A stretch of 64,000 bases of DNA from Roseobacter sp. CCS2. GTDB taxonomy: Bacteria; Pseudomonadota; Alphaproteobacteria; Rhodobacterales; Rhodobacteraceae. Below the pieces are notes generated by a model that was not told where the DNA came from, made no database searches, and saw only the letters and a list, made by a program, of their open reading frames with translations. How positions within the stretch are numbered: position 1 is the first letter of the stretch; the number at the start of each line of letters is the position of its first letter. Below, one piece after another: positions 45,638 through 54,388 of this stretch. Position numbers and translations under genes: made by a program. The stretch spans positions 91,553 to 155,552 of the forward strand of contig NZ_AAYB01000006.1 of assembly GCF_000169435.1 (NCBI RefSeq). The letters are read 5' to 3'.

Positions 45638-46605
45638 CACTTTTTCCTTTTGTTCCAAAGCGCAAGGCAACACAGCTCCATCGCGACATGGGCGCCCGCA
45701 ATCGCTGTCGCGCCCGTGGTGTCATAAGGCGGCGATACCTCAACCACATCACCACCAATCATGTTGATCCCCGCCATATCCCGCAGCATCGCGGCCGCCT
45801 GCCACGAAGCCAAGCCACCCCACACCGGTGTGCCAGTGCCCGGCGCGAAAGCAGGGTCCAGCGCATCAATATCGAAAGTGACATAGGTCGGATGATCGCC
45901 CACACGTGCCTTAATCTGCTCTGTCACCCAAATGCTGCCTTTCTCATGGCAGGTGCGGGCATCAATATAAGGCATGCCCAGATAATCATCGCATTCCGTC
46001 CGAATACCAATCTGGATTGAGCGTGTCACATCCACGATCCCAAGCTTGACCGCCTTGTACATCATGGTGCCATGATCAATGCGGGCCATGTCGTCGTCCG
46101 GCCAAAGATCAGAATGGGCATCGAACTGGACCACCGACAAAGCCCCGTATTTTTCGGCATAAGCGCGCAAAATCGGCAGTGTGATAAAGTGATCGCCGCC
46201 CAGTGTGATCGCGCCACACCCCTGCGCCAGAATACCTGCAATATGGGCCTGCAACAGGTCTGGCACGCCGGGTACATCGGCGTAATCAAAGGCCATATCG
46301 CCATAGTCTGCGATGGCAAATTCACTCAGCGGATCAAATCCATCCCAGCCATAAGGAGGATCAAAAGGCTGTAGGCTGGATGCTTCGCGGATCGCACGCG
46401 GCCCAAAACGGGTGCCGGGGCGGTGGGTGACGGCCTGATCAAACGGCACGCCGGTCACGGCCAGATCAAACTCGCCCAGATCCTTGGTATAGGTCCGGCG
46501 CAGAAATGAGGTCGCACCGCCAAAGGCGTTTTCGTAAGCCAATCCGCGACGATCCTTGGCCGTAAACGCGCCGTCCACCGCCTCTTTTGCTTTATCCAAC
46601 GTCAC
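45637..46605 (-). CDS. Agmatinase-family ureohydrolase
   Basis: 322 residues from the GTG at 46605, which follows GAGGTGG; an ATG eight codons earlier is the alternative. Metal motifs LGGDHFITLP, QFDAHSDLWPD and FDIDALDPAFAPGTGTPV are complete. Also HRPGTRFGPRAIREAS. Probably releases urea from agmatine or a related guanidino compound. It is a paralogue of, and overlaps, the GbuA-like gene downstream, and follows an M20 amidohydrolase gene. Confidence 0.86.
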   Translation of the reverse strand: MTLDKAKEAVDGAFTAKDRRGLAYENAFGGATSFLRRTYTKDLGEFDLAVTGVPFDQAVTHRPGTRFGPRAIREASSLQPFDPPYGWDGFDPLSEFAIADYGDMAFDYADVPGVPDLLQAHIAGILAQGCGAITLGGDHFITLPILRAYAEKYGALSVVQFDAHSDLWPDDDMARIDHGTMMYKAVKLGIVDVTRSIQIGIRTECDDYLGMPYIDARTCHEKGSIWVTEQIKARVGDHPTYVTFDIDALDPAFAPGTGTPVWGGLASWQAAAMLRDMAGINMIGGDVVEVSPPYDTTGATAIAGAHVAMELCCLALWNKRKK

Positions 46606-46661
46606 ACAGCCACCTCTTTCTTCGTCCACTCAAACTTTTGCCAAAGGCCTTTGAATTTTGA

Positions 46662-47819
46662 TCATCCCACCGGCAACGCACGCTCGACCAATCGCGCAAA
46701 ATACGATGCACCCGCAGGTGCGGCACCATCTGCAAAATCATAGCGTGGGTGATGCAGTCCTGCACTGTCCCCATTGCCCACATAGACATAAGCACCCGGA
46801 CGTTCATTCAGCATATACGAAAAATCCTCTGCCCCCATTTCGTATTGACGCGCATCATCAACCTGAGGCGCAATTTCGCGGGCCACATCGGCGGCAAAAG
46901 CTGTCTTCGCCGCATCATTGATCGTCGCGGGATAGCCGTATTCATAATCAAGCTCTGCCTGTACGTTATACGCCGCCGCATGGCCGGCGACGATCTCGGA
47001 CAACCGCTTGTGCACCATGGCCTGCGTGTCCTTGGACATCGTGCGGACTGTGCCGTTGATATAGGCTTTCTCGGGGATGATATTATCGGCCGACCCGGTG
47101 TGGATTTGCGTTATGGACACAACCAGATCGTCGTAAGGCTTGTGATTACGGCTGACGATGGTCTGGATCGCATTCACCATTCCAACCGCCGCGACAATCG
47201 GATCAGCCGTTTCGTAAGGATACGCGCCGTGACCACCGACCCCGGTGATGTGAATATGAATGGTATCCACTGCGGCCAGAATAGGCCCCGGTGTGGTGTA
47301 GAATGATCCGACAGCATCGCCAGGACCACTGTGTAAGGCGTAGACTTCCTTGATATCAAAGCGGTCAAGCACGCCCTCTTGCACCATGACCGCACCGCCA
47401 CCCCCGCCTTCTTCGGCGGGTTGAAAGATCAGTGCGACACGGCCTGCGAAATTACGGGTTTCCGCCAGATAGCGGGCCGCACCCAACAGCATAGTTGTAT
47501 GTCCGTCATGCCCACAGGCATGCATTCTGCCGGGGATGGTCGAGGCATGGGGCAGCCCCGTTTCCTCTTGCATCGGCAGCGCGTCCATATCGGCGCGCAA
47601 ACCAATGGTCGGCCCATCCAAGCGGCCATTGATGATCGCCACAACACCCGAAGTGGCAATGCCTTCGTGGATTTCATCCACACCAAAGGCGCGCAGTTTT
47701 TCGGTGACAAACTTGGCTGTTTCAAAGCATTCGAACTGCAATTCAGGGTGCATATGCAAATGCTTGCGCCAAGCGATCATGTCATCGGCATAGTCAGCGA
47801 TGCGGTTGATAATGGGCAT
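46662..47819 (-). CDS. M20-family amidohydrolase
   Basis: 385 residues. Zinc aminoacylase/carboxypeptidase fold: RADMDALPMQE (about 76-86), MHACGHDGHTTMLLGAA (about 99-115), and catalytic Glu in FQPAEEGGGGG. The dimerisation domain lies at about 185-290. Relatives hydrolyse N-acyl amino acids (hippurate hydrolase, IAA-amino-acid hydrolase). Location before two ureohydrolases suggests arginine-derivative or acyl-amide catabolism, as inference. Confidence 0.9.
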   Translation of the reverse strand: MPIINRIADYADDMIAWRKHLHMHPELQFECFETAKFVTEKLRAFGVDEIHEGIATSGVVAIINGRLDGPTIGLRADMDALPMQEETGLPHASTIPGRMHACGHDGHTTMLLGAARYLAETRNFAGRVALIFQPAEEGGGGGAVMVQEGVLDRFDIKEVYALHSGPGDAVGSFYTTPGPILAAVDTIHIHITGVGGHGAYPYETADPIVAAVGMVNAIQTIVSRNHKPYDDLVVSITQIHTGSADNIIPEKAYINGTVRTMSKDTQAMVHKRLSEIVAGHAAAYNVQAELDYEYGYPATINDAAKTAFAADVAREIAPQVDDARQYEMGAEDFSYMLNERPGAYVYVGNGDSAGLHHPRYDFADGAAPAGASYFARLVERALPVG

Positions 47820-47962
47820 GGCGGCTCCGTGGCGTGTCGGGTTGCAAAGACAGTTGACTGCAAGGCGCGTGCGCGCGCAATGGCTGATCGCACCGGCAGG
47901 TCCAAAATAAATTTACGTTTTCTTAAGAATTTTCTGGGCGGCCCGCGCGTAGCCCTTAAGGG

Positions 47963-47981
47963 ACAGCATTTTTTTGGCTGT
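47963..47981 (+). promoter_or_regulatory. Leader hairpin upstream of the outer-membrane barrel gene
   Basis: ACAGC-(9 bases, seven T)-GCTGT hairpin, preceded at once by the palindrome CCCTTAAGGG (47953-47962). It lies 28 bases before the ATG of the barrel gene and could affect leader stability or translation. No experimental support is implied. Confidence 0.35.
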
Positions 47982-48009
47982 TCAGCAATAAATCTAAGGA
48001 ACAACACAC

Positions 48010-48645
48010 ATGCCAACATTACAAACGGCTCACTCAAAATTTCAAGCATTGCTGAAGCACACAATGCTAGGCGCGCTGCTTTTGTCGCCAACAGTCGCCT
48101 TAGCGGACTGGAGCGGCGCTTATGCCGGTGCGCAATTGGACGTCCTGACAGGTGACGAGGTATCGCTCGGTTTCGCAGCGCAGTCATTCGAAGATGTGAT
48201 CGAGACAGATACTATTATATCCGGGTTTGCCGGATACCAGCTTCAGCAAGGTGATTTTGTCATCGGCGGTGAATTATCACTTGGGCAGGCCAATGGTGTG
48301 CGCTTTGAAGATGTTGACGGTTTGGACACGGATGTTCGTCTTGTCGATGTCAAAGCCCGCGTTGGTTATGATCTAGGCGATGCGCTGGTTTATGGCGTTG
48401 CCGGGTTTTCGCAATCGCGCCTGCTTGATATTGATGAAGACGATCTTGAAGGCCTCGACCTCGAGACCTCAACCGGTGTTAACTATGGTTTTGGTGTTGA
48501 TTACCGGGTGACCGAACAATTCACTGTGGGGGCAGAGTATCTGATCCGTGAGTTGACCGCTGAAGACGATGTGAATGAGTTCTTCAACGCACGCGTTGAC
48601 ACCCAATTCGAAACATTCGGCGTCCGTGCCGCCTTTAACTTCTAA
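48010..48645 (+). CDS. Outer-membrane beta-barrel protein
   Basis: 211 residues. Long signal region (about 1-33, ending TVALA), then DWSGAYAGAQLDVLTG, typical of OmpA-like/opacity porin-family eight-strand barrels. Alternating polar and hydrophobic strands follow (for example VRLVDVKARVGYDL, FTVGAEYLIREL), ending with the terminal aromatic signature VRAAFNF. Porin-like family, function unknown. AAGGAA is nine bases before the ATG. Confidence 0.82.
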   Translation: MPTLQTAHSKFQALLKHTMLGALLLSPTVALADWSGAYAGAQLDVLTGDEVSLGFAAQSFEDVIETDTIISGFAGYQLQQGDFVIGGELSLGQANGVRFEDVDGLDTDVRLVDVKARVGYDLGDALVYGVAGFSQSRLLDIDEDDLEGLDLETSTGVNYGFGVDYRVTEQFTVGAEYLIRELTAEDDVNEFFNARVDTQFETFGVRAAFNF

Positions 48646-48660
48646 AACACCTCTTGCACC

Positions 48661-48697
48661 TTGGCGCGACGCCCGCAATTCGCTAGCGTCGCGCCAA
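48661..48697. repeat. Perfect 11-bp inverted repeat upstream of mazG
   Basis: TTGGCGCGACG (48661-48671) and CGTCGCGCCAA (48687-48697) with a 15-base loop, lying 16 bases before the mazG ATG and 15 bases after the barrel gene stop. There is no T run, so it is not a classical terminator; it may be a transcript-end hairpin or an operator. Confidence 0.65.
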
Positions 48698-48712
48698 TCC
48701 GTGCGAGGTGAC

Positions 48713-49531
48713 ATGACTGACGACCCCCTGATCCAAGACCCTGACGGCGGTATGCCGCGCCTGTTGGAAATTATGCGCCGGTTGCGCGACCCTGACACGG
48801 GTTGCCCCTGGGATATCGAACAGGATTTCAACACGATCGCCCCCTATACCATTGAAGAGGCTTATGAAGTCGCTGATGCCATCGCCCGCGGTGATTGGAA
48901 TGATTTGGAGGGCGAATTGGGTGATCTGCTGTTGCAGACGGTCTATCACACGCAGATGGGCGCTGAGGCGGGTCATTTTACGTTTGAAAGCGTTGTGAAG
49001 GCGGTCAGCGATAAGATGGTCGCGCGCCATCCGCATGTATTTGGCGACGAACAGCGCGATAAGTCGACTGAGCAGCAGGTGGCCGATTGGGAAAAGATCA
49101 AAGCGGCAGAGCGCGCTGATAAAGCGCAAACGCGGACGTTGGATGGGGTGGCAACAGGTCTGCCCGCCCTGACGCGCGCGGTGAAGCTGCAAAAGCGTGC
49201 CGCACGGGTTGGCTTTGACTGGCCCGATATGACCCATGTTATTGATAAGATTGTTGAAGAAGCCGGCGAATTGGTCGAGGCCCGTGATCATATGACCCAA
49301 GTAGAGGTCGAAGATGAATTCGGTGACCTGTTGTTCGTCGTGGCCAACCTTGCCCGTCATTTGGACATAGATCCGGAGGCTGCGTTGCGTGGCACGAATG
49401 CGAAATTCAGCCGCCGGTTTGCCGGTGTTGAGGATGCGTTGGAAGCCAAAGGCAAAACACCTGCCCAAAGTGATTTGGCGGAAATGGATGCGCTGTGGGA
49501 TCAGGTGAAAGCCGCTGAGAAACATGCGTGA
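48713..49531 (+). CDS. mazG: Nucleoside triphosphate pyrophosphohydrolase
   Basis: 272 residues with two MazG domains. Domain 1: CPWDIEQDFNTIAPYTIEEAYE (seen near 29-50, in two motifs) and EGELGDLLLQTVYHTQM. Domain 2: VEEAGELVEARDHM and VEDEFGDLLFVVANLARHL. It hydrolyses NTPs to NMP and pyrophosphate, cleaning the nucleotide pool. The ATG at 48713 follows GAGGTGAC; the longer open frame upstream has no homology. Confidence 0.93.
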   Translation: MTDDPLIQDPDGGMPRLLEIMRRLRDPDTGCPWDIEQDFNTIAPYTIEEAYEVADAIARGDWNDLEGELGDLLLQTVYHTQMGAEAGHFTFESVVKAVSDKMVARHPHVFGDEQRDKSTEQQVADWEKIKAAERADKAQTRTLDGVATGLPALTRAVKLQKRAARVGFDWPDMTHVIDKIVEEAGELVEARDHMTQVEVEDEFGDLLFVVANLARHLDIDPEAALRGTNAKFSRRFAGVEDALEAKGKTPAQSDLAEMDALWDQVKAAEKHA

Positions 49532-49543
49532 GGGGTGTCTTGA

Positions 49544-49601
49544 GGGGGCTGTCTGCCCCCGCCCTGACGGGCCCCCCGAAGGTATTTTGGAACATGAGAA
49601 G
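49544..49601 (+). repeat. Double-hairpin intergenic element, copy 3
   Basis: Hairpin GGGGGC-tgtct-GCCCCC (49544-49560), second hairpin GCCC-tgac-GGGC (49561-49572), then CCCCCGAAGGTATTTT and GGAACATGAGAAG. It lies between mazG and the SDR gene, ending 11 bases before the SDR GTG. About 90 percent identical to copy 2 in the first hairpin and tail. Confidence 0.78.
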
Positions 49602-49612
49602 ATGAGGGTGTC

Positions 49613-50329
49613 GTGCAGATAAGTGACGTTGTGGCCGTAATTACAGGCGGTGCATCAGGTTTGGGCGCTGCGACGGCGCAGGCTTTTGTGGCCGCAGGTG
49701 CGCAGGTGACGATCTTTGATCGTGATCCGGCAGGAGCCGCGTTTGCAGCACAGATCGGTGCGGGGTTTGCGCAGGTTGACGTCACCGATGAAGCCAGTGT
49801 TGCTGCGGGGCTGGATCAGGCGGGTGCCGTCAATGTTGCGATCAATTGCGCGGGCATCGCAACTGCGGAAAAAACGCTGGGGCGCGATGGTCCGCACAGG
49901 CAGGATAGTTTTACGCGCACCGTCGATATCAATCTGAACGGTACGTTCAACGTGTCCCGGCTTGCTGCGGCGCGGATGAAGGATGGCGGTGTCATCATCA
50001 ACACGGCCTCGGTCGCGGCCTTTGACGGGCAGAAGGGACAGACCGCCTATGCCGCGTCCAAAGCCGGGATCGCGGGGCTGTCGCTGCCAATGGCCCGCGA
50101 TCTGGCCCGCAATGGCATTCGTGTCATGGCGATTGCACCGGGCATTTTTCGCACACCCATGCTGGAAAGCCTTGGACAAGAGGTGATGGATGGGCTGGCA
50201 GAGGATGTGGTCTACCCTGCCCGTCTGGGCGACCCGGCAGAGTTTGCCGCACTTGCCCGCTTCATCGTGGAATGCGACTATTTGAATGGGACAACCATCC
50301 GGTTGGATGGGGCGTTGCGGATGCCTTAA
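49613..50329 (+). CDS. SDR oxidoreductase, 3-hydroxyacyl-CoA dehydrogenase-like
   Basis: 238 residues. Short-chain dehydrogenase: NAD site TGGASGLGAATAQAF (about 11-25), NCAG at INCAGIATAEK, catalytic Ser in NTASVAAFDGQ and YAASKAG. The set of residues resembles type 10 17-beta-HSD/3-hydroxyacyl-CoA dehydrogenases. Start is GTG with GAGG seven bases before it. It is convergent with and overlaps a lipoprotein gene by four bases. Confidence 0.86.
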   Translation: MQISDVVAVITGGASGLGAATAQAFVAAGAQVTIFDRDPAGAAFAAQIGAGFAQVDVTDEASVAAGLDQAGAVNVAINCAGIATAEKTLGRDGPHRQDSFTRTVDINLNGTFNVSRLAAARMKDGGVIINTASVAAFDGQKGQTAYAASKAGIAGLSLPMARDLARNGIRVMAIAPGIFRTPMLESLGQEVMDGLAEDVVYPARLGDPAEFAALARFIVECDYLNGTTIRLDGALRMP

Positions 50330-50631
50330 GGCAATGCGCAGGCCGTGCGATGCCGATCAGAGGCGGACACAAGTTGATCATCATCAAAAATTGCATGCAC
50401 AAACTTTGAGTCAATAGCCTCGTCATAAATGTAGGACCGACACAGCCGATCATCATCTGCTGATGCCCGGCTTTCGAACTGGTGCTGGCCAATGATCCGT
50501 CCGACCTGCGCTGGCGTCATGCCGACCTCTAGCCGATTGGCCAGACTGTCGGAGGTCCCGTTTATGGGCCCCGCTTCGCAAGCTGCCAGAAAGATGGCTG
50601 TCAGGGCGAAACCGATTTTGGGGAAAGACAT
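50326..50631 (-). CDS. SmpA/OmlA-like small lipoprotein
   Basis: 101 residues. Signal with lipobox LAAC (Cys18) after MSFPKIGFALTAIF. The mature part has LANRLEVGMTPAQVGRIIGQ (about 30-49), the helix and turn seen in BamE/OmlA-type domains, followed by strands. Function unknown. Separate from the true bamE at 53106. Confidence 0.72.
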   Translation of the reverse strand: MSFPKIGFALTAIFLAACEAGPINGTSDSLANRLEVGMTPAQVGRIIGQHQFESRASADDDRLCRSYIYDEAIDSKFVHAIFDDDQLVSASDRHRTACALP

Positions 50632-50668
50632 TTGCGCGCACCTTTGGCTGTTTGAACCTTCGGCCAGA

Positions 50669-52474
50669 TTAGCCTGCCTTGTCCAAAAGGATCAACCATT
50701 CGTCTTCCGCGTCAGACAGTGCTGTTTGTCGCGCCACCAACGCATCTGTCGCCTTTTGGAATTTGACCGGTTGCTGGGTAAACAGTTCCGGATCAGCCAG
50801 CAGTTCTTCCAGTTTTGCGATCTCTGCCGTGATCTTGTCGATCACGTCGGGCAGTTCGTCCAAGCGGTGCTTTTCAGTAAAGGACAGGCCCGGGGCCGTT
50901 TTCTTTTGGGCCTGCCTTTCCTTCTTCGCCAAAGGCTTGCTTGCTTCTTTTGCCTCAACAAAGTCACCGCCGCGTTGCGCGCGATAATCGGACCAGCCGC
51001 CCGCATAGACCACCGCCTGCCCGTTGCCTTCCATTGCAATCGTGGTGGTCGCGACCCGGTCAAGAAAGTCGCGGTCGTGACTGACCAACAACACTGTGCC
51101 GTCATAATCGCCCAAGATGTCCTGCAACAAATCCAGCGTTTCGATATCCAGATCATTGGTCGGTTCGTCCAGCACCAAAAGGTTGCTTTCCCGCGCCATC
51201 AACCGCGCCAGCAACAGCCGCGCCTTTTCACCACCAGAGAGCGACCGCACCGGCGCACGCGCTTGCGCTTCGTTAAACAGAAATTCCTTCAGGTAGCCGA
51301 CAACATGTTTGGGGTTGCCCCGCACCATGACCTGATCAGACTTGCCTGACACACCCAGTTCAGGATCGTTGGCGAGGTTTTCCCACAGCGTCATATCTTC
51401 ATTCAGTGCCGCACGCGTTTGATCAAAGACCGCGATATCAAGGTTTGTGCCCAGTTTCACGGACCCTTCATCAGGTGCCTCTTGCCCCAGCAGCATTTTG
51501 ATAAGGGTCGTTTTGCCCACACCGTTTGGGCCCACAAAGGCGATCCGGTCACCACGTTGCACCGTTAGATCGAAGTTTTTGACGATGGATTTGTCGTCAA
51601 AGGCCTTGGTCAGTCCAAACGCCTCCATCACTTTTTTGCCAGAGGTCGACCCACCCTCAAAGGCCATCGCTGCCGTGCCTTGCCGCGTGATCTGTGCGGC
51701 GCGTTGCGCGCGTAATTCCTGCAAGGCACGCACCCGGCCTTGATTACGTTTGCGCCGGGCAGAGATACCTTCGACGGCCCACCGCGCCTCGGCCTTGATC
51801 TTGCGGTTCAGTTTGTGGCGTTGCTGGTCTTCTTCTTCCCACAGTTTATCGCGCCATGCCTCGAAGTGTTCGAACCCTTGTTCAGCCCGGCGTACTTGGC
51901 CACGGTCGATCCACAGCGTCGCACGGGTCAGCGCGCGCAGGAAGGCGCGGTCGTGGCTGATCAGCACAAAGCCCGCACGGGTTGTTTTCAGTTCATCTTC
52001 CAACCAGGCAATCGCTTCGATATCCAAATGGTTTGTCGGCTCGTCCAGCAGCATAAGTTCGGGCGCTTCGGCCATCAATTTGGCCAAGGCGGCGCGCCTG
52101 CGCTCTCCTCCGGATGCGGTGTTCACATCACCTGCGGGATCGAACTTTAGCCCTTCGGCCACCATGTCGACCTTATAGGTCTCATCAATATCCAGCCCGC
52201 TGGCGGCATAATCGCCCAAGGTGGCAAACCCTGCCATTGTGGGGTCTTGTTCCATATAGCCAACCTGCACACCGGGCGCCGCCACGCGCGTGCCGCTGTC
52301 AGGCTGCACAAGGCCTGCCATCACCTTCATCAACGTCGATTTGCCTGATCCATTGCGCCCGACCAATGCAACCCGGTCGCCCGGTTGCACGACCAAAGAC
52401 AGGTCTTCAAATACAGGATCGCCGCCGAAGGTCAGCGCGATATCAGAAACTTGGAGTAAGGGTGTTTTGGCCAT
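50669..52474 (-). CDS. ABC-F family ATPase, Uup type
   Basis: 601 residues. Two ABC domains: GRNGSGKSTLMKVMAG (about 35-50), SGGERRRAALAK, LLLDEPTNHLDIEA; then GPNGVGKTTLIKML, LSGGEKARLLLARLM, LVLDEPTNDLDIE. A Lys-rich linker joins them and a C-terminal coiled coil (about 530-600) is present, as in Uup. Uup is linked to ribosome function and transposon precise excision in E. coli. The ATG at 52474 is chosen over an upstream one. Confidence 0.9.
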   Translation of the reverse strand: MAKTPLLQVSDIALTFGGDPVFEDLSLVVQPGDRVALVGRNGSGKSTLMKVMAGLVQPDSGTRVAAPGVQVGYMEQDPTMAGFATLGDYAASGLDIDETYKVDMVAEGLKFDPAGDVNTASGGERRRAALAKLMAEAPELMLLDEPTNHLDIEAIAWLEDELKTTRAGFVLISHDRAFLRALTRATLWIDRGQVRRAEQGFEHFEAWRDKLWEEEDQQRHKLNRKIKAEARWAVEGISARRKRNQGRVRALQELRAQRAAQITRQGTAAMAFEGGSTSGKKVMEAFGLTKAFDDKSIVKNFDLTVQRGDRIAFVGPNGVGKTTLIKMLLGQEAPDEGSVKLGTNLDIAVFDQTRAALNEDMTLWENLANDPELGVSGKSDQVMVRGNPKHVVGYLKEFLFNEAQARAPVRSLSGGEKARLLLARLMARESNLLVLDEPTNDLDIETLDLLQDILGDYDGTVLLVSHDRDFLDRVATTTIAMEGNGQAVVYAGGWSDYRAQRGGDFVEAKEASKPLAKKERQAQKKTAPGLSFTEKHRLDELPDVIDKITAEIAKLEELLADPELFTQQPVKFQKATDALVARQTALSDAEDEWLILLDKAG

Positions 52475-52582
52475 GTCCGCGTGGCTATGACAGTGACGTG
52501 ATAAGCGCAAGTCCACGGCTTGGCGATTGGGGCCAGTCGCCCTAGATAAGGTGTAACAAAGGCTGCATTAAAGGTGAACTAC

Positions 52583-52975
52583 ATGGATAAGGTCGTAAAA
52601 TCAGATGCCGAATGGCGCGCGCAACTCTCAGACATGGCTTATAAGGTCACGCGCAAACATGGGACCGAAAGGGCGGGCACCCATGAAGATTTTCCAGCAG
52701 GTGCAGGCACTTACATGTGTGTCTGCTGTAGCGCGCCATTGTTTGATCAGGATGCCAAGTTTGAAAGCGGCACAGGCTGGCCATCTTTTTATCAACCAGT
52801 CGATGCAGAAATGGTTGGCGAAAAAGTGGACCGTAGCTTCTTTATGAAACGGACCGAGGTCCATTGTAACCGCTGCGATGCACATTTGGGCCATGTCTTC
52901 CCTGATGGCCCACAGCCAACGGGGCTGCGGTATTGTATCAATGGGGTAGCGTTGGCGTTTGAGCCGGAGGAATAG
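52583..52975 (+). CDS. msrB: Peptide-methionine (R)-S-oxide reductase
   Basis: 130 residues. Reduces methionine-R-sulfoxide. Zinc cysteines C46/C49 (CVCC) and C95/C98 (CNRC), GTGWPSF, HLGHVF and catalytic C118 in RYCINGVAL are all present. A GTG three codons earlier is possible, but the ATG at 52583 follows AAGGTG at a good distance. Confidence 0.95.
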   Translation: MDKVVKSDAEWRAQLSDMAYKVTRKHGTERAGTHEDFPAGAGTYMCVCCSAPLFDQDAKFESGTGWPSFYQPVDAEMVGEKVDRSFFMKRTEVHCNRCDAHLGHVFPDGPQPTGLRYCINGVALAFEPEE

Positions 52976-53031
52976 GGCAGTCATGCTGGTGTGACGTGTC
53001 GATATTGATCTGATTGGCATTTATGGCGGGA

Positions 53032-53081
53032 GCTGCGCGGTGAATTTCTAGTCAAAGGCACGTAAAAATTCATGCGGCAGC
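53032..53081. repeat. Imperfect inverted repeat between msrB and bamE
   Basis: GCTGCGCGGTGAATTT (53032-53047) and the reverse complement of GCTGCCGCATGAATTT (53066-53081) pair at 12 of 16 positions with an 18-base loop. It lies between convergent genes and may end both transcripts, but T runs are short. Confidence 0.4.
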
Positions 53082-53105
53082 GCGTAGGCCTGAACCTTCC
53101 AGCGT

Positions 53106-53594
53106 TTAAGTATCGTCCGAAGGTGCCGCACCCAACAACTGTTCTGCATTGATGCGCCCAAACGACCCCAGCAATTGCGCAAGGAACGTGATGTCGTTGA
53201 TCCCGTCCTCGGTGACGCGGCGGTCTAGGACGACGACCCTCCCGTCTTCCAATGTGTAGCGCGAGATATTGCGGATGCGATCGTTGCCGTCAAAATCAAT
53301 GGCCAGCACCTGTCTGTCGATTTCTTCAGGGGCAAAGGGGCCAAACCGGCGGAATTGGCTGGACGCGTAATAGACTGTGTTGTTTTGCAGTCCGCGTTCT
53401 GACCGGGGTGGTCCGAAAAGTGCGATCACCTCTGCCTTCGTAGTTGACCCGACGTTCAGCGTTGCCAGTTCTTCTTCCGGCGGGATGAAGCCGTGAAAAC
53501 GGTCTAACTGCGTGCAGCCTGACGCAATAGCCAGCACAGAAACAAGCCCCATTACTTTGACTGTTTTGCGCAGTTTGCTTGTCATCACACTCAT
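53106..53594 (-). CDS. bamE: Outer-membrane assembly lipoprotein BamE
   Basis: 162 residues. Signal with lipobox ASGC (Cys27 or nearby), then the SmpA/OmlA fold: LATLNVGSTTKAEVIALFGP (about 43-62), VYYASSQFRRFG and VLAIDFDGNDRIRNI. Part of the BAM complex that inserts outer-membrane proteins. A second ATG three codons in is possible. It is divergent from the DUF177 gene. Confidence 0.88.
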   Translation of the reverse strand: MSVMTSKLRKTVKVMGLVSVLAIASGCTQLDRFHGFIPPEEELATLNVGSTTKAEVIALFGPPRSERGLQNNTVYYASSQFRRFGPFAPEEIDRQVLAIDFDGNDRIRNISRYTLEDGRVVVLDRRVTEDGINDITFLAQLLGSFGRINAEQLLGAAPSDDT

Positions 53595-53678
53595 ACCCGT
53601 CGCCTCTTGCCTTGGCGCCGCGCGCCTTTTATCCCCGATACATCACACCCCGCCACTGTTCAAGAATCGAAAGTAGCA

Positions 53679-54224
53679 ATGCCTCAGTTACCGAAATCAC
53701 ATCTGCGTTTGACCGATCTTGGCACAAGGAAGCCAACCACCTTTGAACTGACGCCCACGGCGGATGAACGCAAGGCGATTGCGGCAGAACTGGATATTGT
53801 CGCTGTCAAAAAGCTGCGGTTTTCAGGCGCGTTGTCGCCGCAGGGCCGCCAGGATTGGACGTTAAGCGCTGAATTGGGCGCAACTGTGGTGCAAGACTGT
53901 GTCGTGACGTTGGACCCGGTCACGACCCGCATTGATGAGGCGGTCACCCGCAGCTATGTCTCTGACATTCCTGAAATCGAGGCCTCTGAGGTGGAGATGC
54001 CGGAAGATGACACTGTCGAAGCCCTGCCAGAGACGCTGGATCTGGCACACGTGATGATCGAGGCGTTGGCGCTGGCCCTGCCGCCTTATCCGCGCGCAGC
54101 AGGCGCAGATCTTTCGCAGGCCGTTTTCACCGAACCCGGGATAAAGCCGATGTCAGATGATGACGCCAAGCCCTTTGCGGGGCTGGGTGCACTGCGCGAA
54201 AGCCTTGAAAAGAAAGATAAATAG
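53679..54224 (+). CDS. DUF177 (YceD-like) protein
   Basis: 181 residues. DUF177 pattern: RKPTTFELTPTADERKAIAAE, then LGATVVQDCVVTLDPVTTRI (about 72-91) and a C-terminal acidic part with AGADLSQ. In most bacteria it sits upstream of rpmF, as here, and its relatives affect 23S rRNA maturation (YceD). No zinc cysteines. Start chosen at 53679, where the homologous sequence begins. Confidence 0.85.
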   Translation: MPQLPKSHLRLTDLGTRKPTTFELTPTADERKAIAAELDIVAVKKLRFSGALSPQGRQDWTLSAELGATVVQDCVVTLDPVTTRIDEAVTRSYVSDIPEIEASEVEMPEDDTVEALPETLDLAHVMIEALALALPPYPRAAGADLSQAVFTEPGIKPMSDDDAKPFAGLGALRESLEKKDK

Positions 54225-54354
54225 CGCCCCTTAAAACAAGGGCGAAAAAGGGTTGCACAAAGCACAAATCGCAGTATGTTCGCGGCCTCTTTTACATCGT
54301 GTCTCGACAGGGCTGCCGCAATGGCGTAGGACCCGGCCAGACGCAAAGAAATCT

Positions 54355-54370
54355 GGGGCAGCGCCCCTTT
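54355..54370 (+). repeat. GC hairpin ahead of rpmF
   Basis: GGGGC-agc-GCCCC followed by TTT, 18 bases before the rpmF start. The 15 bases match the first hairpin region of repeat copy 1, so it may be a reduced fourth copy or an independent small terminator/attenuator. Confidence 0.5.
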
Positions 54371-54388
54371 ATATCATAGGGTTGAGAC

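Noticed and set aside
47379..48155. 258-codon open frame antisense to the M20 amidohydrolase
   Set aside because: Overlaps a well-supported gene and the leader of the barrel gene; no recognisable domain.
54225..54246. Hairpin after the DUF177 gene as a terminator
   Set aside because: The stem CGCCCCTT/AAGGGCG is followed by A rather than T on the transcribed strand.
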